Assembly (NCBI GenBank): GCA_944323725.1
Contig: CALUTP010000041.1
Coordinates: forward strand, 124,001 to 188,000
DNA: 64,000 bases
Source of the DNA: Candidatus Gastranaerophilales bacterium
GTDB taxonomy: Bacteria > Cyanobacteriota > Vampirovibrionia > Gastranaerophilales > Gastranaerophilaceae
Direction: 5' to 3'
Below the pieces are notes generated by a model. It was not told the DNA's origin, did not search any database, and saw only the letters and a list, made by a program, of their open reading frames with translations. Shown one piece after another: positions 36,200 to 48,100 of the stretch (position 1 is the stretch's first letter; each line of letters begins with the position of its first letter). A program made the position numbers and the translations under genes.

Positions 36200-36856
36200 T
36201 TAACGCTTTATCGATTTGCTTATTTGCGAATGGATTTTGTTTGCCCGCGACAGATACTCGGTCAATTTCTGGTAATTCTGAGCTGTTTCACCGTAGGGGG
36301 ACTTGAGCCGCATCAATTCATCCACATTCTGGTTTATGTCGCGCAAAGTTTCAAGCGAATCACTCATAGCAACAAGAGAATTAAACTTTTTCGACACTTT
36401 TGCCAGAATATGTCTGCGCACAAATCTCTTAAATACATTCAGCGGAGAGGTTTTCTTTGCCGCATTAAAGTTTATAACGTTTGCTCTTTGAGGAGAAATC
36501 TGTCTTGCTGCAAGTTCACGATTTAGCTCCCTTAATTCATTTTCAATTCTCTGCTTTTTTACTCCGTAAGTCAGCATATCCTGCTGATTATGAGCGCGTT
36601 CTGCCATCTGAATTTTATTTTTCAAGTCTGCAAGAGTCTGTTCATGATATTTAATTCTATTTTCAAGAGTTAATGTTTCATTCACGCCTGTACCTAAATC
36701 AGTACCGGCTTCCAATAGTCCGGAATCATAGCCGTTAAGTCTATGCAGCGGGGTAACAGACGTAGAAGGCGCAGGATTTTTGGGTGTCAAAAACCAGTGG
36801 GTTTGCGAACCCGAAAATTTTTCAAATATATCGCCACTGTCTTTGTTTGCACTCAT
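36200..36856 (-). CDS. unknown coiled-coil protein
   Basis: A 218-residue soluble protein, not recognised. Residues 1-55 are Pro/Ser/Thr-rich and disordered-looking. Residues about 60-115 form a strong coiled coil (NRIKYHEQTLADLKNKIQMA, IENELRELNRELAARQ). A basic region (FKRFVRRHILAKVSKK) and a second helical region follow. There is no signal peptide. A TAAAAT box ends 6 nt before the ATG. Its GC content is somewhat above that of its neighbours, like the adjacent prepilin leader. A structural or adaptor role is possible, nothing firmer. Confidence 0.6.
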   Translation of the reverse strand: MSANKDSGDIFEKFSGSQTHWFLTPKNPAPSTSVTPLHRLNGYDSGLLEAGTDLGTGVNETLTLENRIKYHEQTLADLKNKIQMAERAHNQQDMLTYGVKKQRIENELRELNRELAARQISPQRANVINFNAAKKTSPLNVFKRFVRRHILAKVSKKFNSLVAMSDSLETLRDINQNVDELMRLKSPYGETAQNYQKLTEYLSRANKIHSQISKSIKR

Positions 36857-36862
36857 ACGTTT

Positions 36863-36868
36863 ATTTTA
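36863..36868 (-). promoter_or_regulatory. -10 box of the coiled-coil gene
   Basis: TAAAAT on the minus strand, 6 nt before the ATG at 36856, without a ribosome binding site. Confidence 0.35.
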
Positions 36869-37057
36869 AAATAAAAACAAAAATTTTTTTACCGCCAAAA
36901 AATGTAAAATTTTGTGAATATTTTTAATAGGACCGGCAGTTTTTACTCTGCAAAATAGATAAAATTTACAGTACACATTATCGCAAAACCTTCTGGCTGA
37001 CACACAAATAGTCCAAAAATATGATAAAAAAACTGCATTTTATTATAGAATTTAGTT

Positions 37058-37381
37058 ATGTATGAGTACGAATCCGAAATAGATGATAAAGATTTGAAAA
37101 AAGTCGGGCTGGAATTGATGTTCATGACACCTGAAAAATGTTCCAGCGACAAAGGGATTACTGCAGTTGAATTAGCCAAACTCGTTGAACTTCCGCTTGA
37201 GACAGTTAAGAAAAAACTGCAAATTTTAAAAGATGAATCAATTGTACGAGTTATTGGTATTAATCCTAAATATTGGAAATTTGATAATTATCAATTTATG
37301 AGAATGGATGAAGATAATGAAGTATATAAACTTCTTTGCTGTTTTGACGATGTAGATTTTGACAGATATTTTCAATATTAA
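37058..37381 (+). CDS. small winged-helix-like protein
   Basis: A 107-residue protein. Residues about 33-70 read ITAVELAKLVELPLETVKKK then LQILKDESIVRVIG, a helix-turn-helix followed by a wing-type strand as in ArsR/MarR-like repressors. The first 30 residues are acidic, and the tail is aromatic (FDDVDFDRYFQY). A regulator is a reasonable guess, but no family match is certain. It ends 7 nt before the convergent bioY stop. TAGAAT ends 6 nt before its ATG. Confidence 0.6.
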   Translation: MYEYESEIDDKDLKKVGLELMFMTPEKCSSDKGITAVELAKLVELPLETVKKKLQILKDESIVRVIGINPKYWKFDNYQFMRMDEDNEVYKLLCCFDDVDFDRYFQY

Positions 37382-37388
37382 CAAATAT

Positions 37389-38057
37389 TCATAAATAAAG
37401 CCATAAAATTATTCTCACATATTTAGCAATAAGTACAGCTAAATAACTAAATATAAAATCATAAAGAATTTTTATGCCACTTTGTGCAATAATCCAATCT
37501 CCTACAAAATTCCATCCCATATGCTTAAAGAAAGCAAGCACCATCATATACAAAATTCCAGTAATATGAATGGTTAATACACCGGCTAAGACAGCTTTTG
37601 CGGAATTTTTATAGGAATAACCTTTTTTTAGAATTGAACCTGTAATAAATGCTGCAATAACATACCCTGCTATATACCCAAATCCAAATTCAAAAATATA
37701 TCTCCAGCCACCTCCCAATGCAAATACAGGAATAAAGAATAATCCGGTAATTATATAAAGCAATATACTCGTAATTCCTAGTCTTCTGCCTAATAGACCA
37801 GTAATAAACATAATTACAGGTACTTGAGGAATATACTTATATGTATATATAAAATCATTTATTGTAACAGCCTCTCCTGTAAATATTTTTGATGGTAATA
37901 TAAAATGAGTTATATCTAACTGTAAAAAAGTAGCAATAACTATTAAAAAAGAACAAAAAATCAATAAAACAAGGCTACCTACTCCTAATCTTATACCTAA
38001 TTTTTTCTTAGGTTTTACTGTTTTTACCTTTAATTTTTTTACCTGCTCTTCTGTCAT
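37389..38057 (-). CDS. bioY: biotin transporter substrate-binding subunit BioY
   Basis: A 222-residue membrane protein with about six helices, the S component of an ECF-type biotin importer. The conserved core is visible: YIPQVPVIMFITGLLGRRLG (about 75-94) and PVFALGGGWRYIFEFGFGYI (about 109-128). The N-terminal 25 residues are very basic (KKLKVKTVKPKKKLG), an extension compared with common members. The start overlaps the rimI stop as ATGA. The energising module (EcfA/EcfT) is not in the window, so it may share one encoded elsewhere. Biotin as substrate is from the family. Confidence 0.88.
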   Translation of the reverse strand: MTEEQVKKLKVKTVKPKKKLGIRLGVGSLVLLIFCSFLIVIATFLQLDITHFILPSKIFTGEAVTINDFIYTYKYIPQVPVIMFITGLLGRRLGITSILLYIITGLFFIPVFALGGGWRYIFEFGFGYIAGYVIAAFITGSILKKGYSYKNSAKAVLAGVLTIHITGILYMMVLAFFKHMGWNFVGDWIIAQSGIKILYDFIFSYLAVLIAKYVRIILWLYL

Positions 38058-38590
38058 AAAATATTCACAGTCCCTTTTAACTGTTCTTTATTTTTTTCAA
38101 ATAATACCTTAAATTTATCGTAAAATATATTTTCTGTCCACATTATTAAGGCATCTTCATTATTATTTTGATAATATCCTTTTCTTGTCCCAAGAGATTT
38201 AAAACCATATTTTTCATATAAATTTATTGCTGGAGTATTACTCACTCTTACTTCAAGTGTAATATATTTAACACCATTATCCATACAATTTTTTATAATA
38301 TTAAATAAAAGCGCTTCTCCAACATGACATCTTCTATAATCAGGATCTACTGCAATATTTGTAATATGAGCTTCCTCAAGAATCTGCCAGCTTCCAGCAT
38401 AACCTATTAGTCTACCACTACTGTCATCAAAAGCTGAATAATACCGCGCAAGCTCATTAGATAGTTCATTAAAAAAAGACTCCTTTGACCAATGATGCTC
38501 ACCGTAGGATTTTTCCTCAATAATAATTATTGAGTCAATATCAGTTTGTTTCATTTTATCTATTCTTACGGTAAAAATATCACTGTTCAT
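38054..38590 (-). CDS. rimI: ribosomal protein S18 alanine N-acetyltransferase RimI
   Basis: A 178-residue GNAT acetyltransferase. It has IIIEEKSYGEHHWSKESFFN near the N terminus and IAVDPDYRRCHVGEALL (acetyl-CoA pyrophosphate loop, R-x-x-x-x-G). It closes with TLEVRVSNTPAINLYEKYGF and RKGYYQNNNEDALIM. These boxes are typical of RimI, which acetylates ribosomal protein S18, rather than general GNATs. TGCTAAAAT ends 7 nt before the ATG and no ribosome binding site is seen. bioY follows with an ATGA overlap. The C-terminal 30 residues are a lineage-type extension. Confidence 0.88.
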   Translation of the reverse strand: MNSDIFTVRIDKMKQTDIDSIIIIEEKSYGEHHWSKESFFNELSNELARYYSAFDDSSGRLIGYAGSWQILEEAHITNIAVDPDYRRCHVGEALLFNIIKNCMDNGVKYITLEVRVSNTPAINLYEKYGFKSLGTRKGYYQNNNEDALIMWTENIFYDKFKVLFEKNKEQLKGTVNIL

Positions 38591-38597
38591 AAAAGTA

Positions 38598-38606
38598 ATT
38601 TTAGCA
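38598..38606 (-). promoter_or_regulatory. extended -10 promoter of rimI-bioY
   Basis: TGCTAAAAT on the minus strand (TGn plus TAAAAT), 7 nt before the ATG at 38590. Probably leaderless. Confidence 0.5.
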
Positions 38607-38643
38607 CGACTAATCTTTTATGCAAACAATAACATAATATTAA

Positions 38644-39072
38644 TTAAACATCTTCTAAGTTTTTAGAAAGCCTAATAAACGTATCATTCAATTCATCAAG
38701 AAACTTTTCATCCTGCAGCTTTTTCAAAATTTCAGCTTTATTGCCTTCCAAAAGTAAAGATTCAGCTTTAAATGGCGTAGGGAGCTTATATGCTACCGCT
38801 TCGAGATATCTAGTTTTAGGATTCTCTGCATTTTTAGGTTTATATATTTTTAGCAAAAAATCACTTGCGCTAAGCTTATTATCAGGGTTTTGAAACTCTT
38901 CATACACAATAGAAAAATCTCCATATTCAGGTACAGCACGCTCTGCTTTTGCATGGAGTTTTTTGGACATAGCTTTAATATGCTGTTTTATCATAATATC
39001 TGCCTTTTCATTTTTCTTATCAGGCCCTTTTATTTTTATTCCTCTAAAATTTACTGGATTAACTTCTGTCAT
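38644..39072 (-). CDS. unknown small protein starting with NFxGI motif
   Basis: A 142-residue soluble protein, not recognised. It begins MTEVNPVNFRGIKI, resembling MNINFTGIN of the 29366 protein. The rest is basic and helical in the first half, with a short beta region (DFSIVYEEFQN) and a final helical segment. GAGG lies 3-6 nt before the ATG, with TATAAT further upstream at 39087-39092. It is 43 nt downstream of the giant gene on the same strand, but its own promoter makes it separable. It could be a partner of the giant protein, though nothing in the sequence shows this. Confidence 0.6.
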   Translation of the reverse strand: MTEVNPVNFRGIKIKGPDKKNEKADIMIKQHIKAMSKKLHAKAERAVPEYGDFSIVYEEFQNPDNKLSASDFLLKIYKPKNAENPKTRYLEAVAYKLPTPFKAESLLLEGNKAEILKKLQDEKFLDELNDTFIRLSKNLEDV

Positions 39073-39115
39073 AATAACCTCTTTTTATTATACATTATTT
39101 TTTACTATTAACAAG

Positions 39116-42100
39116 TCATTTACCAAAAATTATAATAGGAAGATTATTTGCTTCTGCATATTCTCTTAAAAATTTCGGAATTGATTCATAATCTTTGCCA
39201 TAAGCAAAAACTCCTTGAATTTTCGGTCTTGAAATCAAAATTTCATTATAATTTCGTCCATGTTGTCTTTTATGGACTTCCATATTATCAAATATTTTTC
39301 TATAAGCATCTGCTACTTTTGGATCAATCTGCTGAATTTCATCAATAGATTTGTTAGCAATTTTAGCATACAAATCCTTATATTCTTCATCAGAAAGCTT
39401 GAGTTCTTTCTTTAGTAAATCAGAAAAGTAAGTTCTTACTTCTTTTCTTCTACCACCGAACAGATACTGATTTATTAACAAATCTAAGTTCTTTTTATAA
39501 CCGCTTCCAAAATCTCTATAATATCCGACATGAATATCATCACTGGCTACATCTAAGATAAATCCCTGCTTTCTGAATACAAGATAATTTCCTTTTCTAT
39601 TCATAATGAATGAAGCACTCAAAAGGGCACTAGTATCAACTTGACCAAGAGCATTAAGCACTGCCGACTGCTCACCAGAATCAAGTGCATGAACTATAAT
39701 ATTAAAATCATCAGATGACATTCCTTCAGGGAAACCATATTTAGATAAATCAATGCCTTTATCCATAAATATTACAGTATTTTTTGTTCCATCCGCTGCA
39801 GACATTTCTTTAACGATTTTCCCATCAGGTTTTATATCTGAAGCTAACGGGATTTTAGATTGAGGTAAATGTATAGCTGTTGCCTGTATTGCAGATACAA
39901 ATTTACCAATTTGTTTTATACCATCTTTAAGAGCATCTTTATATCTATCAAAGAAACTTCCGTCACTTTTAACACCTTTTAAATCAGCCTCAGCAAGAAT
40001 GCTGGCGAGTTCAAAAGAATTACCCTGTCTTAATTCAAAAGCAATATTCTTAGCTATAAATATTCTTTCATAATTAGAAATATCATTTCTAGTGCCATCA
40101 GGATTTTTTATTTTCTTATTATAATGCTCTAACCAATCATGATTTTTGATTATTTGGTAAATCTTAAGCCTTTCAGCTTCTGGCAAGTTCATTTTACCTA
40201 AAATATGGTAAGCATCATAAGCACTTTGAGCAGGATGTGTTTTATCAATAAGATTTTCTGCTTTTGTAATATCATGGAAAATTGTTGCAATACTAAGCAC
40301 TCTTTTATCAGATTGAGATAACGATTGGAATTTAGGATTTGTAACAACACCCTGAAGCACCTTTAAAGTATGTACATCTACAGTATAATCATGTGTCTTA
40401 TGTTGAGCCTTCCCTATTGTTGTTAAAAATTCAGGGAAAACTTTTATAATATCGTTTAATTGTTGAGAAAGCTCCGGTTCCCCTTTTATTGTAAGCTTAT
40501 TATTTTCACTAAAACGTCTTACATAAGGCTTCATCTCTTCAATAATTGCCCTTGTTTTTGGCTCTTTAATTTGTGAAAGTTTTTCACTACCCCCATAAAG
40601 ATTTGGATAACCATTCATTTGAAACATACCATTTGGTAATGTTCTGAATTCAAAGCCATAATAATCCATAATTTTTAAAGCTTCTTCTTTTGGAAGCATA
40701 TTAAAGAATTGTTGCATATCTTCAATAAATTTTTCTCTAGGATAATCAAGTTCAGCCTTAAAATTTTTCGAATCAAAATCAACTTTACTTAAAACTCCAT
40801 TAGAAGAAGTTAAATTATCAAGAGCATTTTCAAATCCGGTCTTCAATCTATCACTAAGCGGTTTTGTGCTTATACCAATAGAATGTGTAAGTTTAACGAG
40901 AAAAGAACAATATTCGTCTTTTGTTTTTGGGAGTACCTCTGAAAAATTGAGATTTTTAAAATCATCATCCAATAAAGTATTATTATATTTAGTTATTTTA
41001 TTGAGCAATTCACGTTTCTGTGAATATGTAAGCTCTAAGATATCTTTAACGTCTTTAAATGCTTTAAAATCAATAACTGCCTTGTATGTACCTAAATTTT
41101 TAGATTTTTCAAACAAACCCATAGATTTAAAATAGTCTATATCATCATTACTTTGTAATGCAATAAACTCTATTACAGATTTATTTAAATCCATCGAAAG
41201 TAAATCTATATTTGATTTTTTAAGTTCAAAAATCCTATCGAAAACCAAATTAAGATTTTCTATATCCTGTGAATTTATAAGAAAATCTCTAACATCAAAA
41301 AGTTCTATTCCTTTTTGCATACCATATAAAGCAGAAGATATTTTTACATTATTGTTATCACAAGCATATAATAAAGAAAGATAACTAGATTCAGGGATTT
41401 TATTTTCAACACAATATATTACGAAATTTAAAATATCTTTTTCTTTGATATTAACAGCATCTGCAATATTTTCAATTTGTATATCATTTAGACCAGTATT
41501 TTTTTTCAAATAATTTTTTGCATCATTAAAAGCTTTCATATCTTTTTCCATTTGTTGATTAAATATTTTAACATCTATATCCACAGCACTTTTTAATTTA
41601 TCCATATCTATTTTACCATTTTCCTCAGATTCCTTTAATATTTTAACAAACCCTTCACTGCCAAGGCATTTTGTATTATTAAAAGTTTCCACAATTTCCC
41701 CTGTAACTTCATCTCCATTCTTAGCATAAACATCTTTCATAAGATTATAAAATTCATTATTTAGCATGAAACGAAGCGGTTGTAACATTTTTTTCAAAGG
41801 TCTATCTGGATCTGGACGATTTTCTGCAATTGCACTTCTTAGAGTAGAAGCTGTAACTGGCTGTGTTGCAAATTTTTCACTAGCTAAGATATTATACTTT
41901 TTAACTTCAGCCATTTCTTCATCGCTTAGTTTTGATAGCTCCGCAAGTTCTTTTTTATTCATAGGTTTTTTCCTTGCAGGAAGATCCCCGAGGAATTCAA
42001 AATCTATAAGTTGTTGAGTCTTAATTGTTTTCTTTCCAATATGTCTTTCATAAGGATCAAAGAAAATATCAATGATTTCACCTTGAGAATATGGTTTTTG

Positions 42101-45100
42101 TCTATTTTTGACATTTAGAAGTGCTTCAAGTTGTTTTAATTCCTCAAGGTTATCTTTTTTTAAAAAACGCAAAATATTATCACTTCCAAAACGATTTTTT
42201 AATTCAGCACTTACATCATTTAAAAGTTCTGAATAAGTTTTTTCTTTTGGCTGTATATTTTTAAAAGCATTATCATTGTATAATTTAACCGCATCATCTG
42301 CAGAGATTTCTCCATTTTTAAGTTTTTCAGATACATCATGTAACAGTTCAAGATTTCTAGCACTTAGACGCTGATCAAAATTCCCAAAATCTTCAAGACT
42401 TGGTTCTACAGCATCAAACCCGAGTTCCCTTTTCCTCAAATATTCATAATGCGCAGTAAGATATTTATTATAATTATTAAATTGCTCTTCAGTCATTATA
42501 TCTTTTGAGAGTAATTCTTTTATCGGGGTATAAAGCGGCTCAAGCTCAGGATGAGCAGAAATAATATCTTTGCCTGTTCTCAAATCATAAGGCACATGCT
42601 CTGCTTCTGCAAAGACTGTAACTTTATCACCTCTATACTGCCATTCAAAAATTTGGCCATCAGCTTTATTTCTAAAGTTGAGCTGCAAAGCAGTATAGCC
42701 AGAATCTCTTACTTTAGTAGCTGCCTTTTTATTATGAGCTTTTGCATCTATTTTGTTATACATTGGATCGTCTGGCTCAATTCTTGTTACGAAGTCTAAT
42801 TTAATTCCTCTATCCAATGCAAATTTCTTTATATCAGCAAGTTGAGCCTCTGAAAGATATGGGATTCCATCAGCTCCTTTATAATTGGAAATTCTAGTAA
42901 GCTCAATATCACTCTCAGCTTTTGCCTGCCTATCAAGTAATGCTTTAATTTTTTCAACTGTAGGCTGAGACTGCAATTCAGCAGCTCGACGTACTGCACC
43001 TTTTGTATCACCTGCATTCAAAAGTTTCACTACGTCAGGATGTTTTGCAAATTTCCCAGATTCAACAATAGTTCTAGCAGCAAATAAATCTCTTACATCG
43101 TCTTCTGCATCAAAATAATTCTTAGGCTTATCTTGATTATCAAATAAATAATTTTTTAGTTTATCAAAAAGGCTTTGCACACCTTTAACTCTATAAGACA
43201 TAGAATTTTTATCACCCAAACCAGCATCAAAAAGAGCTTTTACCAGTTTATCTTTAATTTCTATACCTTTTTTATGTAGTTGCGAAGCTTTTTTATGTAA
43301 AAAATCTTCATGTGCCTCTGGTAAAACTTTTCCATTAATTCCATCACTCAACATAGGACGAATATGAAGAGCTGCCTCAGCCTCAAGTGCAGAAATATAA
43401 TCTTCAACAGTAATATCATCTGAAATCTCATTCATTACACTATCATATCTTTCTTTTATTTCTGCAGGATTCCATTTTTTATTTTCTGGCAGCATTTCAT
43501 TTATTCTATACAATCCTTCCATAGCATATAATTCATCATAAGTTTTTAATTCCTGATATTGCTTGGTAATTTTATCAAACATTTGAGCTCTTTTAATATT
43601 TTCAGGCTGAACGCAATCCATTTTTAACTGCCATTCAGGCATTCCCAAATCTTTCAAAAGTTGCTTAAATTCAGGTGAATACTTACTCATATCCCCTTCT
43701 GATGCAACAGCTAAAAATTCATAAACATCTTTATACGCATATGTGATATGATAAGGAGGAATTCCAGCTTTCAGAAATTCTTCTCTATATTTACAATTTT
43801 CCATATCAGGAATTTCTTTAGACTTACCCTCAGCTGTAATGATAGTTTTTTTAGGCATTATTTTATCCATGTCATGTTTATTAATACCTTGAACTAATAC
43901 ATTTACATCATGATTACTATGTGTCATTTCATGACGCATAACATCCTGAATCATCTCAATTTCCATTCCACTGACAGAAATAGATTTATTGGAACCAAGT
44001 TCAGAATATCCAGCAGCAATTCCATCATCATCGGCATACCAAATTTTCTTACATTTGCTAAAATCTAATACTGGCGGCATAATAGCATTACCCTCACTTG
44101 CCTCATGCCAGCGATTAAGCTCAGCTTCTATAAAATCTAATTCGGTTTTATAATCATTATGTACTTCTGAAAGTATAATTTTTGTATTATATCTTTTATT
44201 TATATCAAGACATCTTTTAACGGTATCAGAGTCAAAAGACAATAAATATTTTTCATAAAAGTGATTATTAAGCGGATTATGCGGATTTTCTTTTGTATAT
44301 TCTTTAAATCGTTCAATTCTCAAATCACGCATAAAATCTTTTGCAAGATTTTCTGTAACTTGATTTAATTCAATATTTTCAGTATGCCCATATTGGTTAG
44401 TAGCATATTTTATTAATTCTTCTGCAGCCTGCGGATTATTTTTTCTTACATAATCAATAAATTCTCTTGTAAGAGGCTCATTTGATAAAATTTTTGTTTT
44501 AATGCCGGCATATGTATAATGCCCTGTAATTGTATGATATACATCAAGTATTTTATCTATATCTCTCAATTTTTCGATAACATCAACTCTTGAAGAAATA
44601 TTAACCGGTAACTTCATAATGCCGTCAATTTCATTAAATGTATTTTTCAAATAATCCTGTACTTTTTTATCACCAACATTTTCAAGTTTAAATTCCAAAT
44701 CTTCAATCAATTTCCAGTTATCATGATTTTTTACATTATTGTGTTCATTATATATATATCTTGCAATTGATTGCAAATCTTTGTTTTTTACAAGCGGATT
44801 AAGTTCTTTTATTTTTATATCTGAAAGTTTTGAATGAATTTCATCTGGAGTAAGTTTTGGATTTTCTTTGAGAATATTAGTTACATTATCTACATTTTTA
44901 GGGTCAGCAAAAATTTTAATATCCTGTGGAGAAAAGTTTTTATAATTATCCCCAGCTACATCGAAAACAGCCTTACTATTTTTTATGAACTCGTTACTAT
45001 TAATAAAATAACCAACAGGTAACCATTTTTCACCAGGATTTTTTGGTTCCAATAAGAATAATTTTTCAATGGTATCAACTTTACCTTCAAAAGCATCACG

Positions 45101-48100
45101 TGCAAAATTATTTGCAAGCAACACATCTAAATGTCTAGTTTCATTTGAGAATTTTTTCAGCGGACGTTCTATAGAAAGAAGTCGTTTTATATCGGAAATT
45201 CTTTGCATATCATTACCGCATTCAGCAATAATTGGCGCAACATATGAAGCATTCTCCTGATGAATAGCACCACGTGCTTGCAAAGATATTAAATCTTTTA
45301 CAATATCAACTTTATCCGGCACATATGTTAGAATTGCCCTGACATCACTTTCTGTAAGCGCTCTATTTCCTCTAGCCTTTAACTGTTCAGGAGTTAATTT
45401 TAATACATTTTTTATTTCAGATATATTATATCCTTTAGTATTTGAAAATCTATATAATTTTACAGCATCTAATGGAGAGACTTGAGCTTTCGCCATTCCA
45501 TCAACACTCATAAGCTCAAATACGCCATCAGCAGCCCTCTCATCAACTCCAAAATTCTTTATTATTTCACATATTGCTTGACAACTAATAGATCCCTCAT
45601 TTGATTTTTTACTCAATAATCTATATGCAAAATCTGCTACTTCTTGATAATGTTCTATAAGTTTACCCTCAGAAGTCTTAAGCCCTCTTAAAATAAATGA
45701 AATATCATAAGCAGAAAGTTCAGCTCCTCTTGCAGCTAGTGTTGTATCATCAAGTTTAAGAAATTTATCTATAATTTCAATAGGTATATCTGAATCAAAA
45801 TCTAATATATTTTTTATTGCAGAATAATCGAATTGTCTATGTTCAAGTGGCAAAAGCTTATTTAAAAGTGCAAGTTTTTTAGAATTACCTTTAACGGAAT
45901 CCATCAAAGAATTAATTCTTTGTTCAGTAAACCCTCTTTGATAAAGCTCTGGAGTCATCATAATAGACTTAACTGATTCTGGAGTAACTTCACTTAAATC
46001 CCCTGCTTGAATTTCATTTCCATCTTTCATTTCATCTGAAAGTTTCTTTTCCACATCGTTTGACTGAGAAGATTTCTTAGAGAGGTGAGATTTATCTTGA
46101 TAAATAACTTTATCAATAGATTTGTCAGGATTTTGGGCAATAAGATTTTCTACATTTTTAATATATCTATCAACCATTGGATCAAAATGTTTCATATTAA
46201 ACTGCCATTCTGGCATACCCATTTTTATAAGTAATTCTTTAAATTCTGGAGAATATTTACTCATATCACCTTCAGCAGCTACAGCAATGAATTCTTTTGA
46301 ATTAGAATACGCATATATAACATGAGAAGGCTCAACACCTGCTTTTAAAAATTCATCTCTATATTTACAATTAGCAAAATCTAATTGCATTTTCTGCTCA
46401 CCGGTCTCAGGATTATTCACTGAATGATATGGGGCAATATCTGACGGCAGTGAATAATCCTTGTTTAAATCACCGGTAATCTTTTTATCATTAATGTGAG
46501 TTATTTCATGACGTAAAAAATTTTTAACTCCAACTACGGCATTCATACCATTTATACCAAGAGTGTGTGTTATTTCTCCAGCATAAGCACCTGCACCTAT
46601 TTCATAATATATTTTCTTTGTGCCAAAAGTATCTATAACAGGAGGGTATTTTGCTTCACCATTACTTGCACGATGCCACTCAGCTAATTCTTGCTCTATA
46701 GCACTAGCAGTTTGTTTTAAATCAAGAGAACTTAATGGTGATGAAAACACTTTTACATTATATTTTTTATTAATTTCCATATACTGTTTCTTGATTGAAT
46801 TTGGAATATTAGATTGTTTTAAATAGTAATTATTATAAAAATAATCAGATAATTCATCATTGGGATAAATTTTTACAAATCCCATCAGTTTACTGAATTG
46901 AAGATGATTTTTGAAATCCTCAACAAAATTTCCATTATTTTTATTCTTGAGAATTTTAGTTTCTAACTCCGCATCATTTTTAATATCTTTAGTTAATTCT
47001 GGGTAATAATTTTTTATAAATTTTATAAATTCTTGGTGCTCAGCACCTGCACCAATATTTGAATAATTTCTATTTACAGTATTATAAACATCTATTACTT
47101 CTCTTGTTTTTATAAGAATAGCACCAATTTCATTTTGGTTTAAATCACCATCTGTAATTTTCTTAAATGAATTTTCTAAATATGAAGAAAGTTTTTTATC
47201 TTTAACATTTTCAATCGTATATTTTATATCAGAAAGGATATTTCTAACTTCAGGAATTTGAATTTTTTTATACATTTGAGGGAAATAATCATTATCAAAT
47301 TTAGCTTGAAAAGAAAGCGGTTTTTCAGGAACATGGCCAAGTACATCTTTCGCGATAGTCTTACCAGTTTTAAGACCAGTTAAAGTAGATGTGAGCATAC
47401 CAATCATATTCCCTTGAATATTGAGATCTCCAGTTAAAAGCATATCCCCAGCCATGCTTATAGCTAGATCAGTACCTCTTTCTCCGACTAAGGCTACAAA
47501 TTTTCCAGAACCTTTCGCCATTAAAGCTGCCCCGACTTGAGAACCTTTAATACCAGCACCCGCGCCAATGATAAAACTTGCTAAATTTATCAGACCATCT
47601 TTTGTCAATCTTTCAGCAGCCTCGTCACTTATTCCATCACTTTTAGAATTTTCATTTATATATCCAAGACCAGTCTGAGCAACCATACCTGACATTGCAA
47701 GTTTTCCACCAGCACCAAGAATAGCTCCGCCAATAACTTGTCCACCTGGGATTAAGCAAGTTACTCCCCCAACAGCCATAAAAACCATACCCCCGACCTG
47801 CATAGTGCCGGCAATACGTTCATCAATACTCTCATTATCCTCTATATAAGCCTTAGCAAGCTGTTCACTATTTTTTCTGCCATAAGCCTCCACATAAGCA
47901 TCCGCATACTCCTGCTGATAATCCTCAAGAGTTTTTCCATTCAAAACTTTTGCTTTATTTTCATCAATCTTTGCAATCACAGCCCTAGCAATTTCAATTT
48001 CTGTTTGAGGGACATCTCCATCCAAAAGCTTTTTAAGCCCTTCTTGCTGGGAATATTCATCTTTACCAAATAGTTCCTGCAAAGATAGTTTTAAACCCAT

